Shown piece by piece: positions 1-6,523 of a stretch of 8,584 nucleotides of DNA. Origin of the DNA: Rhodanobacter sp. (lineage in GTDB: Bacteria > Pseudomonadota > Gammaproteobacteria > Xanthomonadales > Rhodanobacteraceae); the NCBI GenBank assembly GCA_026193555.1, contig JAPHUU010000384.1, positions 1 through 8,584 on the forward strand, in the 5' to 3' direction. The position numbers and the translations under genes were made by a program. Under the pieces are notes generated by a model. That model saw only the letters and a list, made by a program, of their open reading frames with translations. It was not told where the DNA came from and did not search any database. Numbering within the stretch: position 1 is the first letter of the stretch; the number at the start of each line of letters is the position of its first letter.

Positions 1-69
1 CCGCCGATTTCGGTTGCCAGTTCGAACGTCTCTACGCAGATCCGAGCCCTTGATCTCACACTTGGCCAT
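1..69 (-). CDS. Start of a small unrecognised protein, cut by the window edge; possibly phage-type ssDNA-binding
   Basis: An ATG at 69-67 on the minus strand opens a frame that stays open for 23 codons to the window edge, beginning MAKCEIKGSDLRRDVRTGN. It starts two bases after the TAG of the upstream small frame (72-230), and a purine-rich AAAGGAAG lies 13 bases before the ATG, a little far for a ribosome site. Tight head-to-tail spacing is typical of compact phage or plasmid operons. The opening, with a charged first strand followed by a VRTGN-like turn, loosely recalls the N-termini of filamentous-phage gene V type single-stranded DNA-binding proteins. That is an impression from memory and not a firm family call. 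Only the N-terminus is visible, so a chance open frame cannot be excluded. Confidence 0.35.
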   Translation of the reverse strand, partial: MAKCEIKGSDLRRDVRTGNRNRR

Positions 70-71
70 TT

Positions 72-230
72 CTAGCCAATGACTTCCTTTAAAGGTTTGG
101 GTTGAAGCGATGCTTGAGCTTCAAGAATTCCTTCGTCAAAGCGCTCAGGTTGCTCTGGGGTAACACCAAGCCGGCCAAGACTAAGACTGGCTGAACGGGC
201 GATGTTGCGGAAGGTAGGGTTCCAGGACAA
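72..230 (-). CDS. Small hypothetical protein, 52 aa, TTG start
   Basis: A 52-codon minus-strand frame runs from a TTG at 230-228 to a TAG at 74-72. An in-frame TGA lies only three codons before the TTG, so the frame cannot be much longer. A weak GATGAGG sits four bases before the TTG. The product contains a plausible helical stretch (GRLGVTPEQPERFDEGILEA) and a lysine-rich end (KPLKEVIG). Support for coding is its two-base spacing to the next ATG at 69 and a promoter-like site just upstream at 251-278. I do not recognise a family. It is short, lacks an ATG and could be non-coding. Confidence 0.3.
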   Translation of the reverse strand: MSWNPTFRNIARSASLSLGRLGVTPEQPERFDEGILEAQASLQPKPLKEVIG

Positions 231-250
231 CCGGCCTCATCCACATAACA

Positions 251-278
251 GATATACATTCCCTTCCCCCAGACACAA
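251..278 (-). promoter_or_regulatory. Candidate promoter for the left-edge small frames
   Basis: On the minus strand TTGTGT (278-273) and TATATC (256-251) are separated by 16 bases, a weak match to a sigma-70 promoter. A start site near 244 would leave about 14 bases before the TTG at 230. The perfect hairpin at 280-301 lies just upstream, which would insulate this promoter. Motif match only. Confidence 0.25.
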
Positions 279-279
279 C

Positions 280-301
280 TAAGGCCGCTTGCGCGGCCTT
301 A
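280..301 (-). terminator. Perfect 9-bp hairpin, probable terminator
   Basis: TAAGGCCGC (280-288) and GCGGCCTTA (293-301) pair over nine bases around a four-base loop. On the minus strand the stem is followed by TTAGTTGTGT-like sequence, not a clean T-run, so termination strength is uncertain. On the plus strand it is followed by GGATTTG. It could end transcription from the promoter at 354-382 or from the tRNA-Asn gene about 170 bases upstream. Confidence 0.45.
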
Positions 302-332
302 GGATTTGTCGCCCGTAATTCCGGTTCGACTA

Positions 333-348
333 CAGATGCAAGCATCTG
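333..348. repeat. Perfect 7-bp inverted repeat, possible operator
   Basis: CAGATGC (333-339) and GCATCTG (342-348) are exact inverted copies separated by AA. The repeat falls where transcription from the minus-strand promoter at 354-382 would begin (about 347), a usual place for a repressor to bind. The symmetry is seen directly. The operator role is inferred. Confidence 0.4.
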
Positions 349-353
349 AGCGG

Positions 354-382
354 ATCATCCTGACTACCTACAATTGTGTCAA
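354..382 (-). promoter_or_regulatory. Candidate sigma-70 promoter
   Basis: On the minus strand a perfect TTGACA (382-377) is followed after 17 bases by GATGAT (359-354), four of six matches to the -10 consensus. Transcription would run left towards the hairpin at 280-301, with no recognised frame between them. The product could be a short RNA or a leader. Confidence 0.4.
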
Positions 383-467
383 GCTTTTTTATGCGTCTAT
401 CTTGACATCAATTATACGTACCGTTCGAAAAGGAAGGCCTCACATCGCTGCAAGACCTTGCAATACC

Positions 468-544
468 TGGCGCCCGAAGCAGGACTCGAACCTGCGACCC
501 CCTGATTAACAGTCAAGTGCTCTAACCAGCTGAGCTATTCGGGC
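468..544 (-). tRNA. tRNA-Asn (anticodon GTT)
   Basis: Read on the minus strand from 544, the sequence folds into a full cloverleaf. The acceptor stem is GCCCGAA/TTCGGGC, the D arm is GCTC/GAGC and the anticodon stem is CTTGA/TCAGG (one G-T pair) around the loop CTGTTAA with anticodon GTT. The T arm is GCAGG/CCTGC around TTCGAGT. The discriminator is G and CCA is encoded (470-468). It is 77 nt including CCA. GTT reads AAC/AAU, the asparagine codons. A consensus -35 lies just upstream at 584-579. The gene is intact, and its 3' end faces the AT-rich stretch on the left. Confidence 0.97.
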
Positions 545-555
545 GTGAGCTGCGT

Positions 556-584
556 AGTTTGTCGGCGCTGCAGTCAGCTGTCAA
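556..584 (-). promoter_or_regulatory. Probable tRNA-Asn promoter
   Basis: A perfect TTGACA (584-579, minus strand) is followed after 17 bases by CAAACT (561-556), a poor -10. A start near 549 would lie about five bases before the mature tRNA 5' end. The exact -35 and its position make this the most likely promoter. The -10 assignment is uncertain by a base or two. Confidence 0.5.
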
Positions 585-603
585 GCCATCGCAGCCAGAT
601 GGC
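585..603 (-). terminator. Weak hairpin after ppnN
   Basis: GCCATC (585-590) and GATGGC (598-603) can pair over six bases around a seven-base loop, 12 bases after the ppnN stop. No T-run follows on the minus strand; instead the tRNA -35 begins at once. It may be a weak or Rho-assisted end for ppnN. I see no better terminator between ppnN and the tRNA. Confidence 0.25.
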
Positions 604-614
604 CGGGAAACTTT

Positions 615-2015
615 TCATCCCCTGCTCACCCGATAGCAGGGCACGTAGGCAGCACCGCCGGGCAGCTTCATCCGGTGCTGGCCGACAAAGGCCTGCAGCA
701 GCTTGTCCAGCGCCTGCATGATGTCCGCATCACCGTCGATATTGAACGGACCGAACTGCTCGATCGCCTGCACGCCCTCCTCCTTCACGTTGCCCGCCAC
801 GATGCCGGAGAATGCGCGACGCAGGTCCGCCGCCAGTTCATGCTGTGGGCGGTCGCGACGAATCTGCAGAGCCCGCATCGCCTCATGGGTTGGCCTGAAC
901 GGGCTCTGGAACGTCAGCGGAACCTGCAACGCCCAGTTGAAGAAGAACGCGTCCTTGGTGTCCAGTCGATTGTTGCGTACCTTGTCGATGCCCTTGACCA
1001 TCGTGCGTGCCACCGCGGCCGGATCGTCGACGATGATCCGGTAATGCCGCGCCACCTCGTCGCCAAGGGTGAGGCGCAGGAACTGATCGATCTGCTCGAA
1101 GTACGCCGCCGATTCCCGCGGTCCGGTGAGGACCAGCGGAAACGGGGTGTCGGCGTTGTCCGGGTGCAGCAGGATGCCGAGCAGATAGAGGATCTCCTCT
1201 GCCGTGCCCACGCCCCCGGGAAACACGATGATGCCGTGGCCCATGCGCACGAAGGCCTCGAGCCGCTTCTCGATATCCGGCATGATCACCAGTTGGTTGA
1301 CGATCGGATTCGGCGACTCGGCGGCGATGATGCCCGGCTCGGTGATGCCGATGTAGCGATTGTGCCGACGCCGCTGCTTTGCATGGGCGATCGCAGCCCC
1401 CTTCATAGGCCCCTTCATCGCGCCCGGACCGCAGCCGGTGCAGATATCCAGTCCGCGCAGGCCCAGGTGATAGCCGACCATCTTGGTGTAATCGTACTCA
1501 TCCCGCGAAATGGAATGCCCACCCCAGCACACCACCAGGTTGGGATCAATGTTCGGTCTCAGGATGCGCGCATTGCGCAGGATCTCGAACACGCCCTGCG
1601 TCAATGCGGTCGAGCCGTCCAGGTCGGCAATGGACTGCTCCAGCTGGGTCGACACGTAGACGATGTCGCGAACCACGGCCACCAGCAGTTCATTGATGCC
1701 GCGGATGATCTGGCCATCCACGAATGCCTGCGCAGGGGCATGACTCAACTCGATCTTGATGCCACGATCCTGCTGCAGTACCTGAATGTCGAAATCAGGA
1801 TATTGCTCGAGAATCGCGCGCGGGTCATCGATCATGCTGCCCGAGGTCAGCACCGCCAGCGCGCATCGGCGCAGCAGCACGTGCAGGCCCGAATCGCTGG
1901 CACCACGCAAACGGGCCACTTCGGTACGTGAAAGGATATCCAGCCCGCCGATCGGCGAAATGCGGGCACTGACCGTGGCAGCCTTGCCGACCCGGTCTGC
2001 TTGCACCTGATTCAT
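615..2015 (-). CDS. ppnN: Nucleotide 5'-monophosphate nucleosidase PpnN
   Basis: This cytoplasmic enzyme hydrolyses purine and pyrimidine nucleoside 5'-monophosphates to the free base and ribose 5-phosphate. The E. coli enzyme (formerly YgdH) is activated by (p)ppGpp. The 466-residue product matches that protein (about 454) along its length. An N-terminal PpnN domain spans about residues 15-135 (with RGIKIEL and AFVDGQIIRG). A Rossmann-like LOG core spans about 150-345 (VVCWGGHSIS at 161-170, GCGPGAM at 194-200, and the LOG signature PGGVGTAEE at 266-274). The C-terminal domain runs from about 345 (DLRRAFSGIVAGNVKE and QHRMKLPG). The catalytic signature is intact. The ATG at 2015 has AAGGAG ten bases upstream. 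It is single-gene or followed by the tRNA; the upstream receptor is separated by a strong terminator. Large plus-strand open frames over this gene are shadows. Confidence 0.95.
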   Translation of the reverse strand: MNQVQADRVGKAATVSARISPIGGLDILSRTEVARLRGASDSGLHVLLRRCALAVLTSGSMIDDPRAILEQYPDFDIQVLQQDRGIKIELSHAPAQAFVDGQIIRGINELLVAVVRDIVYVSTQLEQSIADLDGSTALTQGVFEILRNARILRPNIDPNLVVCWGGHSISRDEYDYTKMVGYHLGLRGLDICTGCGPGAMKGPMKGAAIAHAKQRRRHNRYIGITEPGIIAAESPNPIVNQLVIMPDIEKRLEAFVRMGHGIIVFPGGVGTAEEILYLLGILLHPDNADTPFPLVLTGPRESAAYFEQIDQFLRLTLGDEVARHYRIIVDDPAAVARTMVKGIDKVRNNRLDTKDAFFFNWALQVPLTFQSPFRPTHEAMRALQIRRDRPQHELAADLRRAFSGIVAGNVKEEGVQAIEQFGPFNIDGDADIMQALDKLLQAFVGQHRMKLPGGAAYVPCYRVSRG

Positions 2016-2046
2016 TCGGTTCTCTCTCCTTGCCGCTGACGACGGG

Positions 2047-2061
2047 CCTGCATCATGCAGG
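2047..2061. repeat. Near-perfect palindrome in the ppnN leader
   Basis: CCTGCAT and ATGCAGG are exact inverted copies around a single C, about 32 bases upstream of the ppnN ATG. As RNA it could form a five-bp stem with a five-base loop; as DNA it could be a dimeric regulator site. Symmetry is seen directly; function is unknown. Confidence 0.35.
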
Positions 2062-2084
2062 GTCGTGGCGGGCTGACCAGCTTC

Positions 2085-2103
2085 CCCTGCCGGAACGGCA
2101 GGG
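2085..2103. repeat. 8-bp inverted repeat upstream of ppnN
   Basis: CCCTGCCG (2085-2092) and CGGCAGGG (2096-2103) pair exactly around GAA. It lies between the receptor terminator and ppnN. On the minus strand a TTGACC-like -35 (2107-2102) touches its upstream end, but no good -10 follows. No T-run follows on either strand, so it is not an obvious terminator. It could be a regulatory hairpin. Confidence 0.35.
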
Positions 2104-2113
2104 TCAAGGCAAC

Positions 2114-2142
2114 AAAAAACCGACGCCCTCGCGGGCGCCGGT
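2114..2142 (-). terminator. Rho-independent terminator of the TonB receptor gene
   Basis: On the minus strand ACCGGCGCCC (2142-2133) pairs with GGGCGTCGGT (2128-2119) over ten positions with one G-T pair and a four-base loop, and is followed by a T-run (A-run at 2114-2119 on the plus strand). It begins 27 bases after the receptor stop codon and separates it from ppnN. Confidence 0.9.
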
Positions 2143-2168
2143 TCATCACACAGCGAACAACCGCGAGA

Positions 2169-5100
2169 TCAGAACGTGTAACGCAGCGTCAACATGGCCG
2201 ACCAGCGCGACACCACTCGCGTCGGGTTGGCGCCGGCGTCATAAACGCTGAGCGGCTGTGGCTGGTAGTTGCCGCTCTGGTCGGTGGGCAGGTAGTAAAT
2301 GTACTGGCCCTGGGCATTGACGCCGCTGTACCCGGCCAGCGTGCGCGTGTCATAGGCACCGGTGTTGCGGACCTGACCCCACTTGTTGTTCAGGAGATTC
2401 AGGAAATTGTAGACGTCCAGACGGAGGATGCCCTTGTTGCCCTTGAACAGGCCCGGGATCTCCTGCTGGAACGACATGTCAAGCTCGTTCACCCATGGCG
2501 AACGGGCACCATTGCGGTTGGCGATCTGGCCGCGATGGCGGCTCAGGTACGAGTCGCTGCCGATGAAGCTCTGGAACTGCTGGATCACCTGGGCACTGGC
2601 ACTGCCATAGCTGACCTTCGCATCGTTCAGCGTTGGGATATAGGCCGGATCCTCGTAGCTGATGCCGTCACCATTGACGTCGCCCGAGAAGATCCAACTG
2701 TACGGCAGCCCATCGTGACCGACATAGAAGGCCGACACCTGCGTGCTGTAGTCGCCAATGAACGCATGCTTCCAGGTCAGCGAAGCCTTGATGCTCTTGG
2801 GAATATTGCGGCTGGCGGTGGTCGCGATCTCGGTATTCGGGTTGGTGCGGACGATGTACTTGTAACCGGACGATGCCTGCGAGCTGCTGCCCGGATTGAC
2901 CTCGCTCGCATGGTTCAGCGTGAAGCTCAGGCTACCCGCCCAGTCGTTCGAGAACGGCTTGGACAAGGCCAGGGTCAGACTGTCGGTCTTGCCTTTGCTG
3001 GTGTTGCTGAGCAAGGTCGAAGCGGTGGCGAATGCCGGGTTGGATCCCGCATTCGGGTGATTGCCCGGCGTCCTGGAACTGGCATTCGGGATCGTCCAGT
3101 ACTGGTAACGACCGTCCGGCAGCGTTCCGGTCGGGGTACCCAGGTTCAGCGCCCGGTAGAAGATCGCGTCCTTGGCCTGGGTGTGCTGGTACTCGACCGA
3201 ACCGATCATGCCCCACCAGGGCAGCTCGCGGTCCAGCGCCAGGCTGGCCTTCCATACGGTCGGCAGCTTGAAATTGGACGAAATCGTGTCGACGTCGCCA
3301 ATCTGGTTGCTGGAGCCCGCTGGAATGTTCTGGTTATACGGGTCGGGGCTGAAGGGCGCCGTCGCCGGATCATACGAACGGTAAGTAGCCACCGTGACGC
3401 CGTTGTTCTGGTACGGGTTGGTCATCCACACGGTCGGCGGGAAGGTCTGGAACAGGCCAAAGCCGCCGCGCAACTGGGTCATGCGCTCGGTGTTGAACGC
3501 GTAGTTGAACGAGAAGCGGGGCTCGACCACCTTGTTCTTGAAGCCCAGCGAGTTGTTGTTCGGATACCCGTAAGCCTGCTGGAAAGCCGCGTTGTAGATC
3601 GGCTTCCTGTTCGAGTCGGGGATGTCCATGCGCAGCCCGTACTGGACGGACAGGTCTTCGTTGACCTGCCAGGTGTCCTGGATGAACGGGCTGTACTGGC
3701 GATAGGTCCAGATGGCCGCCACGTCATTGATGGTGTAGCCGGGTGCCGGCTGGTAAAGGTCATACTGGTGGTAATTGCCGGCTGCAAAGTCCGCAATCGA
3801 GTTGAAGGAGTACGCACCGAATTCCGTCCGACCGAACAGGTTGTAGATCTTGTTGCTCTCGGCGTAGATGCCGCCCTTGATCGTATGATCGCCAGCGTAA
3901 TAGGTGCCGGCAAAGAAGAACGAGGTCTTCTTGGTATCGATCTTGTTGAAGTGGCGGTACTGCTCTTCACCCAGGTGGACCGATGGTGAGCCGTAACCGT
4001 TGATGTAAACCTGCACCTGTGGCTGCTGGTTGGGCACCGTGGTGTCCTGCACGTAATGCTGATAGCCGATCTTGGTCTCGGTCGAGAAGTTGTCCGACCA
4101 GTCGTCGTACAGCTCAAGCGACGTGTTGTCGGTCGTGATGGCCTTGGTGTAGGTATAGCTGCTCAGACCGACCGTGTTGGATGAGTTGCCCAGGATCTGC
4201 GGCAAGGTTTCCTTGGTGCGGTTGTAGCTCAGGCTGGCACGATGGTTGTTGCTGATGTTCCAGTCGAGCTTGGCCAGGTAACGCTTGTCCTGCAGCGCAA
4301 CTGCACTGGCGCCACCGAAGGTGCCCGGCTTCAGGCCAAGACCGTTGGCCGTATCGATGATCTGCTGCACATCGCCGGGCGACAGCTTGTTGGAAGTCGA
4401 CGCGCCGGTACCGAGGTTGTAATCCAGACCATTGGCCGAATCGGCACCGATGCCGGTGGTCTCCTGACGTTCGGCCGATGCGAAGAAGAACAGCTTGTCC
4501 TTGATGATCGGACCACCCACGGTGAAACCGCCCGTCCAGTCCCTCTTGTAGCCGTTATAGCTGTAGCCCGGGTTGCTGCTCGGCAGCCAGCCGGCGTTGC
4601 CGACCAGCGAATTGGCGTTGCGGTAGGTGTAATACGCCGAGCCGTGGAACTGGTTGGTGCCGGACTTGGTCACCGCGTTGATGTCGGCTCCGACCACATC
4701 GGAGCTGACGTCGAAGTTGGCGGTGGAGATGTTGTATTCAGCGATCGTGTCCGACGAGATCGGTGTGCTCTGGTTCGGCATGCCGTTGGCGTTCAGGCCG
4801 AACGGGTCACCGATGCTCACACCGTCAACGCTGATGTTGTTGTAGCGATTGGGCAAGCCCATCGCCGACATGGAACCATCGCCCTGGTCGGTCACCGTGA
4901 TGCGGGGATCCAGGCGCGCGATGTCGTCGATCGCGCGGTTACCTTGCGGGGTCGCCTCAAGCTGCGCCCGGGAGACGTTGGTCGACAGGCCCTTGTTGTC
5001 CGCCGAGAAGGTCTGTGCCAGCGACGAAGCGGTGACGGTTACCGCGCCAAGGTTCTTCGCCTGCACGCCACCGCCGTTCATCTTCAGATTGATCGAGGAA

Positions 5101-5417
5101 ATCTGACCCAGCTGAAGATACACGTCGTCCTGCTCCGACGGCTGCAGCCCCGGCTTGGACGCCTTGATATCAAACGGACCACCCACACGAAGACCCTGTG
5201 CGTTGTAGCGACCTTCCGCATCGGTCGTCACGGTCTTGGTGGTGCCCGATGGCATGTGCACGATCTGCACGGTCACACCGGCAAGCGGCTGACCACTGGC
5301 ATCGACGACGCGGCCATCGACGGCCGATGACGTGATGTTCTGCGCGACGACTGGCGCAGCTGAAAGCAGCGCGGCAATGGCCAGCGGCAGCACTTTGGAG
5401 CGAAGAGAGTCTTTCAT
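2169..5417 (-). CDS. Oar-like TonB-dependent outer membrane receptor
   Basis: This is an outer-membrane beta-barrel receptor energised by TonB-ExbBD; the substrate cannot be told from sequence. From the ATG at 5417 the product has 1082 residues. A signal peptide covers about 1-25 (hydrophobic LPLAIAALLSAAPVVA, cleavage likely after VVA). A carboxypeptidase-regulatory-like Ig fold covers about 31-115 (VDGRVVDASGQPLAGVTV). A TonB-box-like LGAVTVTAS lies near 123-131. The plug covers about 143-257. A large barrel follows, opening with FHGSAYYTYRN and GGPIIKDKLFFFASAE, hallmarks of the Oar-type group, and ends in LTLRYTF with the terminal Phe used for barrel insertion. The frame is open 32 codons further up to 5513, but the chosen ATG places the signal peptide at the N-terminus and has AGGA 11 bases upstream. 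An ATG at 5459 is a weaker alternative. The gene stands alone with its own terminator. Confidence 0.93.
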   Translation of the reverse strand: MKDSLRSKVLPLAIAALLSAAPVVAQNITSSAVDGRVVDASGQPLAGVTVQIVHMPSGTTKTVTTDAEGRYNAQGLRVGGPFDIKASKPGLQPSEQDDVYLQLGQISSINLKMNGGGVQAKNLGAVTVTASSLAQTFSADNKGLSTNVSRAQLEATPQGNRAIDDIARLDPRITVTDQGDGSMSAMGLPNRYNNISVDGVSIGDPFGLNANGMPNQSTPISSDTIAEYNISTANFDVSSDVVGADINAVTKSGTNQFHGSAYYTYRNANSLVGNAGWLPSSNPGYSYNGYKRDWTGGFTVGGPIIKDKLFFFASAERQETTGIGADSANGLDYNLGTGASTSNKLSPGDVQQIIDTANGLGLKPGTFGGASAVALQDKRYLAKLDWNISNNHRASLSYNRTKETLPQILGNSSNTVGLSSYTYTKAITTDNTSLELYDDWSDNFSTETKIGYQHYVQDTTVPNQQPQVQVYINGYGSPSVHLGEEQYRHFNKIDTKKTSFFFAGTYYAGDHTIKGGIYAESNKIYNLFGRTEFGAYSFNSIADFAAGNYHQYDLYQPAPGYTINDVAAIWTYRQYSPFIQDTWQVNEDLSVQYGLRMDIPDSNRKPIYNAAFQQAYGYPNNNSLGFKNKVVEPRFSFNYAFNTERMTQLRGGFGLFQTFPPTVWMTNPYQNNGVTVATYRSYDPATAPFSPDPYNQNIPAGSSNQIGDVDTISSNFKLPTVWKASLALDRELPWWGMIGSVEYQHTQAKDAIFYRALNLGTPTGTLPDGRYQYWTIPNASSRTPGNHPNAGSNPAFATASTLLSNTSKGKTDSLTLALSKPFSNDWAGSLSFTLNHASEVNPGSSSQASSGYKYIVRTNPNTEIATTASRNIPKSIKASLTWKHAFIGDYSTQVSAFYVGHDGLPYSWIFSGDVNGDGISYEDPAYIPTLNDAKVSYGSASAQVIQQFQSFIGSDSYLSRHRGQIANRNGARSPWVNELDMSFQQEIPGLFKGNKGILRLDVYNFLNLLNNKWGQVRNTGAYDTRTLAGYSGVNAQGQYIYYLPTDQSGNYQPQPLSVYDAGANPTRVVSRWSAMLTLRYTF

Positions 5418-5855
5418 CAGTCGTTGATTCCTGTGCGTCGGATTGATTGCTTCGGTCATGGCAACGGCGTTCCACAGCTTCCGGATCTTGATCGGAAACC
5501 CTTGATGGACCACATTTTTCCCCTGGTATCAAGCCTGACTCGTACCAAGCGCGGCTGGCTGCGAAGTCCCACTGACCCGTAAATATTAGCGGCGTTAGAT
5601 TACACTTTCGTAACATTAAATGCACAATTTGCAGACGCACGTTCTCACTGTTCGGCATCAACCGCTCGTCGCAGATGCAGCAGCAAGCCCCCCCCGAGAG
5701 GCGCTGTTCAATCCCGAGCATGACTGCGCCCAGCCTCCGGGATATACGCGGATCCTGGCGATCAATGGTTACGGGCTGCTCATGATTTCCATGTCAGGCA
5801 GCTTGCACTCCGTGGCTTCATCCGTGCGACCCTGTCAGCCGCACGTTTGCGGAAG
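5418..5855. other. Intergenic region between marC-type gene and receptor gene
   Basis: I find no convincing gene in these 438 bases. It must hold the receptor promoter and the end of the grxD operon transcript. The part at 5581-5620 is AT-rich. On the minus strand it contains TTACGAAAGTGTAA (5613-5600) and a TAATAT -10-like hexamer (5589-5584), which makes it the likely promoter zone, although no good -35 is placed. An eight-base C run lies at 5688-5695. A small inverted repeat (CCGCA/TGCGG, 5839-5852), just after the marC-type stop, lacks a T-run. Open frames crossing here do not resemble proteins. Confidence 0.5.
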
Positions 5856-6470
5856 TCAGGACGCGGGCAGATGCAGGATTGACGCCACGCCGGCCATGAA
5901 CATCTGCACGGACAGCGCGATCAGCAGCATGCCCATCACCCGTTCCAGCGCGGTCAGTACGCTCTCACCGAGCCAGCGGAACAGGTAGGTGGCACTGAGC
6001 AGGATGAACGAGGTGGCCAGCCACGCCAGCACCAACGCCGTGACCCAGTCGGCGGTGCGACCGGGCTGGGTATTGGTCAGCAGCAGCAAGGCCGCCATCG
6101 CCGACGGCCCGGCCACGCCGGGTATCGCCATGGGCACGATGAACGGCTCACCCTCGCCGGGCTTGCCGAAGATGCCGCCGCCATCGGTTGGCGGAAACAC
6201 CATGCGGATGCCGATCAGGAACAGCACGATGCCGCCGGCGATGCTGATCGAATCGGGTTTGAGCTGCAGCAACTGCAGGATGTGCCGGCCACCGAACAGG
6301 AAGCCCAGCAGCACGCCGAGTGCAATCAGCAGTTCGCGCACCATCACCCGACGCCGCCGCTTCGGCGGCACATCCTTGAGCAAGCTCAGGAAGAACGGGA
6401 TGTTGCCCAGCGGATCCATGATCAGAAACAACATGATTCCCGCCGACAACGTGGTCATCTGCGTTTCCAT
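5856..6470 (-). CDS. MarC-family integral membrane protein (YhgN-like)
   Basis: This is a polytopic inner-membrane protein of the MarC/UPF0056 family, whose biochemical role is not established. The name does not imply antibiotic resistance. The 204-residue product is close in length and sequence to E. coli YhgN (197). It shows IMDPLGN (17-23) in the first membrane segment, KRRRRVMVRELLIA (37-50), EPFIVPMAIPGVAGPS (108-123) and ALERVMG (174-180). About six membrane segments are visible near 8-30, 46-66, 74-92, 112-132, 142-163 and 176-198. The ATG at 6470 has GGAG five bases upstream; an ATG four codons on is an alternative. It lies 53 bases after the dehydrogenase gene on the same strand and is probably the last gene of the grxD operon. 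The family call is secure; the function is not. Confidence 0.92.
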   Translation of the reverse strand: METQMTTLSAGIMLFLIMDPLGNIPFFLSLLKDVPPKRRRRVMVRELLIALGVLLGFLFGGRHILQLLQLKPDSISIAGGIVLFLIGIRMVFPPTDGGGIFGKPGEGEPFIVPMAIPGVAGPSAMAALLLLTNTQPGRTADWVTALVLAWLATSFILLSATYLFRWLGESVLTALERVMGMLLIALSVQMFMAGVASILHLPAS

Positions 6471-6499
6471 CTCGACTCCATCTCGCTATGCCATCAGCA

Positions 6500-6516
6500 T
6501 GCCGGCGCTGCCGGCA
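6500..6516. repeat. Hairpin between dehydrogenase and MarC-type genes
   Basis: TGCCGG (6500-6505) and CCGGCA (6511-6516) pair exactly around five bases, in the 53-base gap between the two genes. No T-run follows, so it is more likely an mRNA stability or processing element than a terminator. It may also be chance in GC-rich DNA. Confidence 0.3.
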
Positions 6517-6523
6517 CGGGCGT

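Larger units (their letters stand above)
302..467. other. AT-rich intergenic stretch 3' of tRNA-Asn
   Basis: I see no credible gene here. The plus-strand frame from 306 runs through the antisense of the tRNA and is an artefact. The centre is clearly AT-rich compared with the flanking genes. It carries a minus-strand promoter-like site (354-382), a perfect 7-bp inverted repeat (333-348) and a smaller one (TGCAAG/CTTGCA, 449-462). Base composition and position next to a tRNA suggest non-core DNA. Confidence 0.5.

Noticed and set aside
305..332. Possible degenerate copy of the tRNA-Asn 3' end (GTCGCCCGTAA)
   Set aside because: About nine of the first twelve bases match the tRNA end, but similarity then collapses and the following bases do not form a T arm. 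It is too weak for an attachment site.
403..408. TTGACA on the plus strand near the tRNA
   Set aside because: No acceptable -10 lies 16-18 bases downstream, and the next plus-strand gene is far away.
306..509. 67-residue plus-strand frame ending in QDSNLRPPD
   Set aside because: Its C-terminal part is the translated antisense of the tRNA-Asn gene, a well-known annotation artefact. It has no ribosome site or family resemblance.
675..1931. 418-residue plus-strand frame
   Set aside because: It lies wholly antisense to ppnN, whose protein is clearly conserved. Long antisense frames are expected opposite GC-rich codons, and the translation is rich in His and Arg with no motif.
2055..3989. 644-residue plus-strand frame
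   Set aside because: Antisense to the TonB receptor and its terminator. The repetitive Val/Arg/Asp composition is what the complement of a high-GC coding strand gives. No domain is recognisable.
4242..5330. 362-residue plus-strand frame
   Set aside because: Antisense to the N-terminal half of the receptor, with the same compositional explanation.
5170..5721. 183-residue minus-strand frame starting upstream of the receptor
   Set aside because: It runs into the receptor N-terminus in another frame. The translation resembles no protein and has no convincing ribosome site.
5620..5988. 122-residue plus-strand frame in the receptor/MarC-type gap
   Set aside because: Its second half is antisense to the MarC-type gene and the first half has no recognisable sequence or ribosome site.
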